64,000 nt of DNA from Chitinophagaceae bacterium. Lineage in GTDB: Bacteria > Bacteroidota > Bacteroidia > Chitinophagales > Chitinophagaceae. The stretch is taken from positions 124,001 to 188,000 of the forward strand of contig JAMLGT010000005.1 of assembly GCA_023957755.1 (NCBI GenBank). Direction: 5' to 3'. This document shows, one piece after another, positions 20,801-28,080 of this stretch. The position numbers and the translations under genes are program-made. Each line of letters begins with the position of its first letter. The stretch's first letter is position 1. The notes beneath the pieces were generated by a model. That model saw nothing but the letters and a program-made list of their open reading frames with translations, did no database searches and was not told where the DNA came from.

Positions 20801-21712
20801 CAGAATATTTTTGTCATCTCTGAGTTCATCCAAACTAATTCCTGTTGTAATAAGTGCATCGGGTTGAAAATTTCCAAATGCATCCCTCACTTGTTGAGGC
20901 GACATTTGCACAGGTATGGAAGGAGAAAGTGCTATGGATGGCTGTTGAAAATAGTCCGGATTCAGGGCTATTGTAAAGGGTTTGGGTGCTAATGATTCTA
21001 ATTTACCGAATACTTTCACGTTTACCTGTTGTGCACGGGGATTGTTGAATAACAATACAGGTTTGATCTTTCCCTGGAAAATACTTCCAACAATGTCAGG
21101 ATTTGCCGGCGGAATTAGTTGAGTGTTGATGGTAACTGCATTTTCAGGGTTGGGTGGCGCTATCGTAAATGTGGCACACCCTGAACCGGGTGCTGAAACA
21201 GGTTGGAAATCAGTATTAGTGGGTATAAAGCATACCCTATAGGTGCCAGGAGGTAATGTAAGTTTATTACCTACCCGGAGACTATTTAAGTCAATATTCT
21301 CGGTAACTACATATCTATCCTCAAAATTGCCAAAACTTGCCATCATTCTAGATGGTGTTATCTGAAAGGGAACGCCCTGCACCAGTCGTAAAGGAGGTAT
21401 GGTTACCGCACCATAATAGATCAGAGTATTGGCAGTTATGGAGAACGTTGGTGACGAAATCCTTTCAATCCTACCAAATAAATAAACATCAGTAGTAGAA
21501 TTTGCATTTAAAGTACTCCTTATGTTACCCGACAATATGTAATCCTCTATTAACGGATTATAGGGTGGAGCTGCAGTAGTTGAAACATCTACCCGAAACT
21601 GAGAGAAGCTAACTTGAAAACTACTGAGAAAAATCAGGAGCAGAAAAACACAAATTGTTTTCCATTTCAACAAGTCACCTCTCTTAAGTTTTGTGTTATA
21701 GGTTGATTTCAT
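14861..21712 (-). CDS. Giant secreted beta-rich protein with N-terminal tandem repeats
   Basis: About 2283 residues from the preferred Met, which gives a signal peptide (KWKTICVFLLLIFLSSFQ...SFSQ); the frame is open up to an ATG at 21793. Two homologous units of about 150 residues come first (roughly 44-185 and 195-350), each with FGKLES/FGRIER, an AFGNF/SFGNF block, LPPGTYRVCF/LPEGVYKICF and a GCATF end. They resemble the ~147-residue TANFOR repeats of Tannerella-type proteins (recall, not searched). Carboxypeptidase-regulatory-like domains lie near 1077, 1252 and 1335, and a Lys/Ala-rich helix near 1575-1618. The last ~650 residues alternate short Gly/Ser-rich strands, with a Cys-rich tail (DNCDCNSICGG). 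No catalytic motif is seen. It is most likely a cell-surface or envelope scaffold. Confidence 0.75.
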   Translation of the reverse strand: MKSTYNTKLKRGDLLKWKTICVFLLLIFLSSFQVSFSQFRVDVSTTAAPPYNPLIEDYILSGNIRSTLNANSTTDVYLFGRIERISSPTFSITANTLIYYGAVTIPPLRLVQGVPFQITPSRMMASFGNFEDRYVVTENIDLNSLRVGNKLTLPPGTYRVCFIPTNTDFQPVSAPGSGCATFTIAPPNPENAVTINTQLIPPANPDIVGSIFQGKIKPVLLFNNPRAQQVNVKVFGKLESLAPKPFTIALNPDYFQQPSIALSPSIPVQMSPQQVRDAFGNFQPDALITTGISLDELRDDKNILKLPEGVYKICFYARYDSFGLRGGYASNVNLGCATFNICYKAAAPQFTQPVTGFDIRDHIPKLTPKSPVIFSWTPVNATCGVNLSRVTYDFEIREMFEGQVPNDAINNPPVYHKSGLRTPSFVFDTTLNKQVLQRGKSYVIRVKANVAAKTEIEIDNNGYSRVEAFVYEENESTKEDTRSPSESSKSSASSIPTSKLKGKVVWSFKKSEEDQQDLEKSFIKVSDNPIISQVLTIATRESQKSASPSEKKEAEMISIDPNLQSAIAKTVAASILMQPQPKKSNTGTPVFATVTGAGDLFEAVGFTSGNEKGKVVHPLKGATVFLMGVKAKNQQDISTGSLSAIQSGNLSKQLGIVAQRTDKFQFANSIIETIVPEKFLFAEDQSQEEDMLASGYSDENGNFIFQFIDPKFKNSRAYSKMRVEVKHHDFESYSQYIDIVAPDENGDVDLGTLHLLAKSWRFTPYMQERLYSANIELYCPADAIKQNPHYAFMGKQDATRSVSTIAGREYVKIADLNGGETAYRLFYLSGSGGLVIRISQKDREDYLDYIGVIPKMYSFPASPSPGGTFRPLTVDESDMIISVKKQYTLTKILPFITGNAKISLGDAGIGYGVGALVTVSFDKNKVVEKYSPAQLKPQSNEMQESGNSNAKIKNSVTREASVQSQVVKRSNEVTRAIKTEVKNTETTQGTIVQLAENSVLPVAKKADAFFLSSYLLTPYQTRVDEDGNFRIDNLPVLAEGSFFTVTVETEDGLVEKKVTTKTLKRGESEDLPFQFNPEIFTVTGRVLDENNKPIEGASLSWKSGGDIVESGIGGLFTVKNYKDDYLNITAMGYVQKSVFVKLNKQTGSKEEPKKDTKKNNKTKNTVITEPTLIDISSVAYSEPQMKKWAATMATQPSVKAAFQKSSSNPVSIAENEILFISSLSSMYKELFSAIERMSGIQDIGDIKLEKGTAKVKFVVKDEDGKPVPDATVHIESMRDTVTDKSGEVIIKGNGNQFTYVVSGPESETFVSQSGAVSQKVPDGSTTLVNVVLKKGVMLSGKVLSGQRAIDGAEIYVEGSDFIKAQSKPDGSYLLIIPKGYSKVFATKSNYRGSVYEKNFTGSTTHDFVLEDGGGRNISKLLGFDIVLESYQKDGASAEVWSGAFVNLNANSIFSATGSARLNFSNIKVTFDPDGNAQVLNNEVKTDVTELPIKLLGYLPVRMKGAPVLTVKKNAEGKGTINGKLQLDPGQISSVGGLNIGTDFLPLLAPANQSVDQEVPVFVSDGSVGLADFVFSFARSELKSAADKAVAELKKKADKATGEAKKMLDTKLNELKSAAASAAGYVTSGNIPQSLPQYLSVSVLGFEGMVDLSKSKISGEGINFSGLILTPEMPVISSLLFDIDQLAVSNDFTVRNVSLSISKGFRFDIGGWGGELNSANLSRSGFKVGGKIKVKAPKSKEADLEFSNLAIGTGGIYGGSFSLPSGGLDIFGVVNLKTGSTPLSFGRVGNTSVYKLGGSASFSFGKLFKDQIQLPYFQIQTDGKFAATVPVNKSLNAGFAKFALDAIGFDATKAVPQIDITGQFSIDVKMVSFKTAGIHFTKDGVRAERISLAVDIPAVNVEAFVDLKDNGFSGGGSLSILSTPVKAGVSFFYFKEPSGIRLGADFSANVKIPLGPVIISRVGGGFTYSPNSDYFRVTISGGASVTGLETLVALDPIELTVESGPKITGKAGIKVASAFEMANAFIVLDIPNSYFTVGIRSNYSPLPDIMNTNIQGDLVVSTKPGDTYFFLGAGMDVNLLGIIQSRGVYALGFGVKNAQDRETISYYLSDAPADYLSSGSFTGIYVKGSSYMGIPRERAMRLDLGIAWGEAWFESGSDFYFIANFNNLNFKVSSSMFFGGGVKGCVGVRVFGEEISACASAEARACVLIEGGFSSNLGWNFNAVASGEGVLSIGDNCDCNSICGGAFYVGGKVCVGLGARISYASRQGGLRDFSIVRANRVKCQ

Positions 21713-21808
21713 AGGGTCAAAAAAAACGCAAGTATTCCTCATTGAAAGGAATGCTTTGTCTAATTGATCATTTATACATTTATTTATTCTCATATTTCCC
21801 TGATCCCT

Positions 21809-23533
21809 TTAAAATGAATAATTATATGAAATACCTCCTGCAAAATTCTTACTGGCCACCACCCTTGACATTGCTCTTTCTATTACCTCATTAATTGGAT
21901 TATAGGGTGTATAAACATAGTTAGCCATCAGAGAGAAAGTGTGTTTTTCATAGCGGTAACTTACGTTTGCAGAAAAGGTAATATTGCTTTGTGCATTTGC
22001 AAAACTCGACTGGTTCATCATATACCCCGTCGTAAACTGCGCATTCAGATTCTTCTCCTTAAGAAAATTTCCTGAAGCACCCACATTTACCCCATAGGTT
22101 GTATATCGGTTAGTATCCTAGACATATTGATTATAAAGAACACCTGAGTTTATGTTGACCCCCATTTTTGTAAACCCAAGGCTATAATTCAATGAAGTAG
22201 AAAGATTACTGCTGGAAGTAGAGGGCGATGTAACCGGGTTCATATCGTTCAACTTCATATAATTCAAACTGGCACTAAAGGATTGCGACCTGGTATTGTT
22301 GAAAATGGTGTAGGATGGCATCAGATTCAACTGATGAATCTGTTGGTTTAATCTTGTAGAATCTGTCAACTGAAGAGTGCCATCACTTTGTTTTAGTATG
22401 TAACCTGAATAGCCAAAATTAATATGCATCTTCTGTGATACCATTGCACTCACATTCAGGTTTCCCACAGACGTATTAAGCCGGGAAGTAAGATCCCTTT
22501 TCAGATTATTTCTTTGATTGGAAATATTTGTATTAATATTCACTTTACCGTCTAACAGGTTGCTATTGGTCGCCCAGTTTATCATCTCCACATCATTTAG
22601 CATATACGGAGTTCCCAGCGATTTGAAACCCGGATCTACACGCCGGTAGCCTATTGTCGTATTAAAATTTTGTAGCGAAGCACTGACTGAAGCTTGTCCT
22701 CCAAAGTGGACATCAGTAGAATTCCTGAATGGCAAAAGGTTTGAGAATACTTTATTGATCAGTCCGCCGGTAACCGAGTCTAATTTTTCTGATGACAGAT
22801 CTGATGTCAGTCCGCTTGCTGCCAAATCAGCCATGAGTACCACCTTTTTAAGTATTGTGGTCTTTAGGGAAGTCCCGATCACGGCATTTTCCTGAGCTTG
22901 TATTTTCTGCTTATTAATCACCGTGGCTGAAGTACTGTCGTCCTTGGCATAGAAATATATGAGATCGAGGTAGTGGTTCTGATTGCCTACGCCTAGTTTT
23001 ACGCCATAACCTGTCCTTGAAAATTGGGGTACTGCAAATTGTCCACTGGTAGTATCCTCGTTCACCTTCTTGTTTAGTCTGCCATAAAATGCAGCAAAGC
23101 GCAAAAGTCCCGGATTCAGTTCCACACCCGCTCCACGAAAACTCTGTCCATCAAATACCAGAGGGCTCATACGAATATTTCTAAAACCCAGATGTATTTT
23201 AGCCCACTTATAGGTCGGACTTATACCAAACTGGGCAAATGGCTGTGAAAAACTATTTCCAAATTGATTAAGCGTAAAAGAAACAGGGAGTGAAACTCCA
23301 TAGACCTGAGGAGTTAAGCTTCCATATAAATTCCATGACCAGGGAGGACGCGAAGCCACTGCTTCATTTGATGAATAATAGTTAGCAGACGCCCCGATGG
23401 AGCCTCGGATTTTGAAAGGCTCTTGCTTTCCAAGGTTTTCAAGACTTTGTCCCGAAACACACTGGAAAGCTAAAACCAATATGAAGCTACCTAACCATTT
23501 TGCGACCAGGATAGTAAGAAACCTTTTTCTCAT
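21809..23533 (-). pseudogene. Outer-membrane barrel-like protein split by an in-frame amber codon
   Basis: The reading frame starts at 23533 with a signal peptide (ending CVSGQS) and runs 471 codons to a TAG at 22120-22118. The same frame then continues open for 102 more codons to a stop at 21809. Translation across the stop reads LYNQYV*DTNRYTTYGVNVG, with the same barrel-like alternation on both sides. The downstream part ends in GGISYNYSF, a terminal aromatic residue typical of barrel proteins. The intact gene would encode about 574 residues. A single C-to-T change (CAG to TAG) explains the break, though sequencing error or readthrough is possible. It lies between the 292-residue protein and the giant protein. 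The family is not recognised. Confidence 0.8.
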
Positions 23534-23576
23534 TTCACAATAGCATACGGTATTAAAAAAAATATATCTTCCAAAT

Positions 23577-24455
23577 TCATCTCAGGTAAATGCGTGTGTC
23601 TAGCTCTCCATCCTCATTATTCCTGAGCCCCTGTGCCTTTATCTGAATTTTCAGATATCCATTGCTTCCTTCTGTACCGTAATGCTTCATTACTTTGATG
23701 AGCCCATACACGGTTCTGTCTTCCAACTCGGTCCTTACTGCAAATACTTTTCCTTCCAGCTTACCAAACAGGGTAACCCAGGAGGCATAATTAGACGCAT
23801 TCTTTACTGCACTCAGAATCTGGCTATTTGTCTGAATCTTGTCAAACTGTCCTGCCGTTATCCTTGTTTCAGCTATCTCTGTTTCATTGACATCACTCCA
23901 TTTAGTAACCGATTCCTGGGTACTTCGGCTGGTATATTCTGCCGCCACCTCATTTCTGGCATACGATGGTGACCATAACTGGTAGCTTCCATTAGCTGCG
24001 ATGAAGATGACATCCACACGCTTGGGATTTTCTTCTGCCTCAGCGAGACCCATGACAGCTCCAGTCATTACATCCAGACAGTTTCCATAAATACCATTAT
24101 TCTGATTTCCCCAGTTTCCGGAACCATCTTCATTGATCGTCGCCTCGTCATTAATATAAAGCTGTTGCCTGGGTAGGTAGTTCCGAATAGCCATCTCAGT
24201 CGACGAACCTGAAGCATCCTGTCCTTGTGGAGACTTTGATTTGGATAACTCTTTTACCTCTTCAACAAGTTCTTTAGTGTCAAAAAAAATCTGCCTGGCT
24301 TTTAAAAAGTAAGGCTGGAATACAGCAATCACCGCCTTTGCTTTATTAACCTTATCTACTGTCTTTTGCACCAGATTCTTAGGAGGATCATTCTGGCTAA
24401 AAGCATTTGCGGATACCAGAAATATCAGTGCTACTGAAAAAATAATTTGTTTCAT
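23577..24455 (-). CDS. Secreted protein of unknown function
   Basis: A 292-residue protein with a signal peptide (MKQIIFSVALIFLVSANAF, cleavage after SQ). A Lys/Val-rich helical stretch follows (about 30-75, VDKVNKAKAVIAVF and KELVEEVKELSKS), then a mixed region with NYLPRQQLYINDEATINEDG, MTGAVMGLAEAEENPKRVDV and a strand-rich end (YLKIQIKAQGL). No known family is recognised and no catalytic residues stand out. It starts 22 nt after the lipoprotein stop and ends 43 nt before the barrel-like gene, so it belongs to the same transcription unit and is probably a periplasmic part of the same assembly. Confidence 0.75.
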   Translation of the reverse strand: MKQIIFSVALIFLVSANAFSQNDPPKNLVQKTVDKVNKAKAVIAVFQPYFLKARQIFFDTKELVEEVKELSKSKSPQGQDASGSSTEMAIRNYLPRQQLYINDEATINEDGSGNWGNQNNGIYGNCLDVMTGAVMGLAEAEENPKRVDVIFIAANGSYQLWSPSYARNEVAAEYTSRSTQESVTKWSDVNETEIAETRITAGQFDKIQTNSQILSAVKNASNYASWVTLFGKLEGKVFAVRTELEDRTVYGLIKVMKHYGTEGSNGYLKIQIKAQGLRNNEDGELDTRIYLR

Positions 24456-24477
24456 AACAAGCAGGGATGTTTAATAA

Positions 24478-24867
24478 TTAGTTATTCTTTTTGATCCGGG
24501 CAATCTTGGATTTTACCCCTTTGTCGCTCACCGGTGGTAATGGCTGCGGATTGAGGGTACCTGTAGCATTACTCTTGCCAATTTGGGAACTCAACTCGTT
24601 TGCCCTGCCCTTTTTCACTTTCTGAATAGGAACAGGACTTGGTTTTTCCAACTTCTTTTTTGTGTTGGTTGAGCTGGGGGTAAGAATTTCCGGATCCTGC
24701 ATCCCTCCTTCTTCAGGTAATGGTTTTGCAGATTTTTTAGAAGGCTTTCTGGCCCCCGGATCGTATTGCGTAGTGTCTTGCTGGCGTGGAACTTGTTGTG
24801 TGGGCCCGCAACTGCACATAAAGAACAGCACCATAACAAAAATGGATAAAATGAAATTTGTTTTCAT
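24478..24867 (-). CDS. Small Pro/Lys-rich lipoprotein
   Basis: A 129-residue protein whose N-terminus MKTNFILSIFVMVLFFMCSC ends in a lipobox-like Cys, followed by GPTQQVPRQQD. The mature part is rich in Pro, Lys, Ser and Gln and looks disordered (RKPSKKSAKPLPEEGG, KKLEKPSPVPIQKVKKGR), consistent with a tether or cell-wall-interacting lipoprotein. It is the first gene of the five-gene unit running down to 12871. No family is recognised. Its promoter should lie in the AT-rich stretch just above 24867. Confidence 0.7.
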   Translation of the reverse strand: MKTNFILSIFVMVLFFMCSCGPTQQVPRQQDTTQYDPGARKPSKKSAKPLPEEGGMQDPEILTPSSTNTKKKLEKPSPVPIQKVKKGRANELSSQIGKSNATGTLNPQPLPPVSDKGVKSKIARIKKNN

Positions 24868-25734
24868 GTTTTATTACTTTTTATATTGAGAAAATATGTT
24901 ACAATCCCATTACTACACTAATAAAGTAAGCAACACTGTTAGAAATTTAGTCAGGGGAATTGGATATATCAGCAGTAACCGATCCTTGTATGTATCAGTA
25001 AAGTAAAAATAGATATAAGCACTTCGCTCAAAAAACCCTTATTGCTAAGTGGGTATGATTTTCTAATAGGTGGGCGATTTATGGGGTTATGTGGAATAAG
25101 AAGATGTATTCTCCTGCATTATCATTCACACCAATTGCAGACGATCATCATTGGCAAGATATTTCGTATAACTATATGGGTGATTACTATAAATGAAGAA
25201 TTAGAAGACCAGTAGATTTTTTAATTCCATTCCGGATCTTCCGGCCAAAAGTGGAATACTTACATCATTGAAGGCGAAATAAAATCAAAACTTATTCTAC
25301 CGGAATAAACATTAGCGCGAAGCCCCGACAGCAAACGGGATTGTGTCTTAGGGCCTCAGTGGCGAGGGAGATTTTATTCTCACCACAAAGACACTAAGGC
25401 ATGATAGTACACCAAGGTATTTTCTTTGATGCAGTTTTTTGCCAATGTCAATTCTGATGCAAGTGGACGCCCTCGCCATAGAAGCGCTTTTCAGCCAGGG
25501 GGTACCACGTAAGGCATCTTTAATTTTCCCGGGAGCAGGGATAATAGCGCCTGAATCCATTTACAAAACACCGGCCCTGACAAACCTGATTTTAAAGGAA
25601 ATAAATAATTTTATTACCTTAAACCGACTCCTTAATTTTAAGGAGAGCTAAAAACAGCCAATCTAATCACCTTTTTTTATGAGCCACCTAAAGATCTAAC
25701 ACAGTTCTTTATGCCTGATTCAAATTAATTTTTT
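24868..25734. other. Long intergenic region with possible mobile-element debris
   Basis: No intact gene is supported. Two RGTGGG words lie close together at 25048-25057 and 25068-25077 (AAGTGGGTATG, AGGTGGGCGA), followed by GGAATA-type words at 25090-25310. This spacing recalls worn ends of IS21-like elements (inference). Around 25380-25420 a CACCACAAAGACACTAAGGC phrase precedes an open stretch (25439-25651) that reads GAGIIAPESIY. That could be the decayed core of a GxxExxY-type gene, but only faintly. Divergent promoters for 24867 (minus) and 25735 (plus) must be at the two ends. Confidence 0.35.
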
Positions 25735-27195
25735 ATGGATAACATTCTTGAGTTTGTAAAGCAGAGTCAGATATGGGTGGCACTTTATTTCATAGTTTCA
25801 ATCGGAGTGGTGATTACCATTCTACTGGAAAATCGTAATCCGTCAAAATCCCTTGCCTATATCCTGGTACTGCTCTTTTTACCTGTTGTCGGGCTTATTG
25901 TATATTATTTCTTTGGCAGAGACCTCCGTAAAGAGAAGATTTTCAAAAAGAAAGTTTTTAAAGAAACCCATATTGTCACAGAATTTATCCACAAGTATTT
26001 TAGTGACTCCGAAAGAGAGTTAGCACGAATGGAAAAAGAAATTGGCGACCTAATATCTCCATTCAAACTACTTCTTTCTCAAAAGCAATCATTAGTACAC
26101 CGCAATAACAGAGTCACCCTGCTCACCAACGGGGAGGAAAAGTTTCCCGCTCTCTTTGATGCATTAGATCAGGCACGGCACCATATCCACCTGGAATATT
26201 ACATCTTCACAAAGGACGATATCGGAAATCAACTGGCAGAAATACTTATTCGCAAAGCTTCGGAAGGGATCAAAGTACGTGTAATCATTGACGACAGGGG
26301 CAGTAATCATATTAAGGATATCCCACGAAAGCTAAAAGAGGCGGGCATTGAAGTGTATCAATTCATGCCCGTACGCTTCGCTTCGCTCTCTCAGGCAAAC
26401 TATAGAAACCACCGAAAAATAGTGGTGATTGATGGGAAAACAGGATTTGTCGGAGGAATTAATATTGACGATCGGTATATAAACAATGGGAAGCATCAAT
26501 TATTCTGGCGCGATACGCATGTAAAAATCGAAGGATCCGCGGTTAAAGAGCTACAATTCAACTTCTTCAAGAGTTTGAGTTTTGTTACTCAAAAGCAATA
26601 TGAACTTGAATCTGCCTATTTTCCTGAAGCCATAGATTATGATGATGGGGCTACAATAAGCGTAGCCGCAAGTGGGCCCGCCTCGCCCCACCCCTACAAT
26701 CTGGAGGTATTACTATCAGCTATTAATCAGGCTAAGAAAAGTATAAGAATTGCAAACCCCTACTTCATTCCACCTGCCGAACTGTTGACAGCACTCGAAT
26801 TGGCAGCAGCCAGTGGAATAGAAGTAGAACTGATTATTCCTGCCCAATCTGATAGTTATATTGTGCAACACGCTTCTTTCTCGTATCTGAAAACTCTCAT
26901 TAGGCGCGGTATCAAAGTCTATTTATACCATAAAGGCTTTATGCATGCAAAGACCGTTGTCATTGATGGGAAGCTGAGTTTCGTTGGCACAGTCAACATG
27001 GATATCCGAAGCTTCTATATCAACTTTGAGATCGCCGCTATAGTCCACCAGCCAGAGTTTGCCTCCCGGATGGAATATCAATTCGCCCTCGACAAAGCAG
27101 ACAGTAGCCTTATCAGAGCTAAGGAATGGGTTACCCGGTCACGGAGCAAAAAGTTTATTGATTCCGTTTGCCGGCTTCTGGCACCATTGCTTTAA
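25735..27195 (+). CDS. cls: Cardiolipin synthase, phospholipase D family
   Basis: Condenses phosphatidylglycerol molecules to cardiolipin at the inner membrane. The 486-residue length is typical. Two N-terminal membrane helices (about 10-30 and 37-57) precede a basic segment, then two PLD catalytic domains. The HKD motifs are NHRKIVVIDGKTGFVGG near 230-246 and MHAKTVVIDGKLSFVGT near 402-418, both with intact His, Lys and Asp. The ATG at 25735 is in an AT-rich context after ATTTTTT. It stands alone, divergent from the giant-protein unit and convergent with regulator 2, with a hairpin between. Confidence 0.95.
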   Translation: MDNILEFVKQSQIWVALYFIVSIGVVITILLENRNPSKSLAYILVLLFLPVVGLIVYYFFGRDLRKEKIFKKKVFKETHIVTEFIHKYFSDSERELARMEKEIGDLISPFKLLLSQKQSLVHRNNRVTLLTNGEEKFPALFDALDQARHHIHLEYYIFTKDDIGNQLAEILIRKASEGIKVRVIIDDRGSNHIKDIPRKLKEAGIEVYQFMPVRFASLSQANYRNHRKIVVIDGKTGFVGGINIDDRYINNGKHQLFWRDTHVKIEGSAVKELQFNFFKSLSFVTQKQYELESAYFPEAIDYDDGATISVAASGPASPHPYNLEVLLSAINQAKKSIRIANPYFIPPAELLTALELAAASGIEVELIIPAQSDSYIVQHASFSYLKTLIRRGIKVYLYHKGFMHAKTVVIDGKLSFVGTVNMDIRSFYINFEIAAIVHQPEFASRMEYQFALDKADSSLIRAKEWVTRSRSKKFIDSVCRLLAPLL

Positions 27196-27199
27196 TAAT

Positions 27200-27234
27200 T
27201 CTCCCTGAATTTTCATTTGAAGAAAATAGGGAGA
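27200..27234 (+). terminator. Hairpin after cardiolipin synthase
   Basis: TCTCCCT (27200-27206) pairs with AGGGAGA (27228-27234), and the inner ATTTTC pairs with GAAAAT after a 2-nt bulge, leaving an ATTTGAA loop. It begins 5 nt after the stop codon and is followed by a weak T run (GGTGGTTTTA). It would separate this gene from the converging regulator gene. Confidence 0.6.
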
Positions 27235-27327
27235 GGTGGTTTTATTACCTGCGACCGTAAGAAAGGAGTTAGAATTAAGAATGTGCTTTCTCAACGCAAA
27301 AACAATTTGATTAATGACACAAACATT

Positions 27328-28071
27328 CTATGTGCCAATAATCTTTAGAAACTCAGATTTCTTTCTCTTCGAAATATCGAGTATAGCCCCTCCTTCCAGT
27401 ATCACCTGGCCACCTTCGCCACGAACGTACTTTTCTATGTAATTCTTATTGATAATATGCGAATTGTGAATACGTATAAATGTATCAGCAGGCAACATTT
27501 CCTCATACTCTTTCAGGGTTCTTGAAGTCATAAATTTTTTACTATCCGCCATGACAAGCTGGGTATAGTTTCCGGCAGCTTCCAGAAAAACAATATGGGC
27601 GATCTTTAGAAACTGAAGTCCGGTACTCGAGGAGACCGCAATTTTCTTCATTTCTTTCTGCTGTCCCAACACATTCTCCAAAAGCAGTTCCAGTCTCTGA
27701 TTAGGGCTATTCATCTTTTTTTCGAGCACCCTGGATACTGCTATTTTCAGGTCTTTCACTTCCACAGGCTTTACCAAATAATCCAGTGCGCTGAATTTAA
27801 TAGCCTGAACTGCATAATGATTATACGCCGTTACAAAAATAAGCTCAAAATTCCTCCACGACAGTTTTCTCAATAGTGTAAAGGCATTCATAATCGGCAT
27901 TTCTATATCCAGAAACACTACATCAGGATGAAGTATCTCTATCTGCTCAAGCCCATCCTGAGCTTTTGCACATAGCGCCACTACCTCAATTTCAGGGCAA
28001 TGATTTCTCAACTTTACATTTAGTGACTTCAAATTATTTTCTTCGTCATCAATTAAAATAGCTCTCAGCAT
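27328..28071 (-). CDS. LytTR-family response regulator (paralog 2)
   Basis: Same 247-residue length and domain plan as the regulator at 8450-9193. The receiver has IDDE at 7-10 and Asp55 in VVFLDIEMP, with the Lys in DYLVKPVEV. The LytTR domain has LEAAGNYTQLVM, FIRIHNSHIINKNYI and VRGEGGQVILEGG. Most differences from paralog 1 are conservative, and the DNA-contacting LytTR part is as similar as the receiver, so both may bind related sites. Its ATG lies 9 nt after the kinase stop. Confidence 0.96.
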   Translation of the reverse strand: MLRAILIDDEENNLKSLNVKLRNHCPEIEVVALCAKAQDGLEQIEILHPDVVFLDIEMPIMNAFTLLRKLSWRNFELIFVTAYNHYAVQAIKFSALDYLVKPVEVKDLKIAVSRVLEKKMNSPNQRLELLLENVLGQQKEMKKIAVSSSTGLQFLKIAHIVFLEAAGNYTQLVMADSKKFMTSRTLKEYEEMLPADTFIRIHNSHIINKNYIEKYVRGEGGQVILEGGAILDISKRKKSEFLKIIGT

Positions 28072-28080
28072 ATAAAAATT

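Noticed and set aside
25735-27195. PLD domains considered as a defence nuclease because of the PLD-helicase nearby
   Set aside because: Two membrane helices, two HKD motifs and a 486-residue length identify an ordinary cardiolipin synthase.
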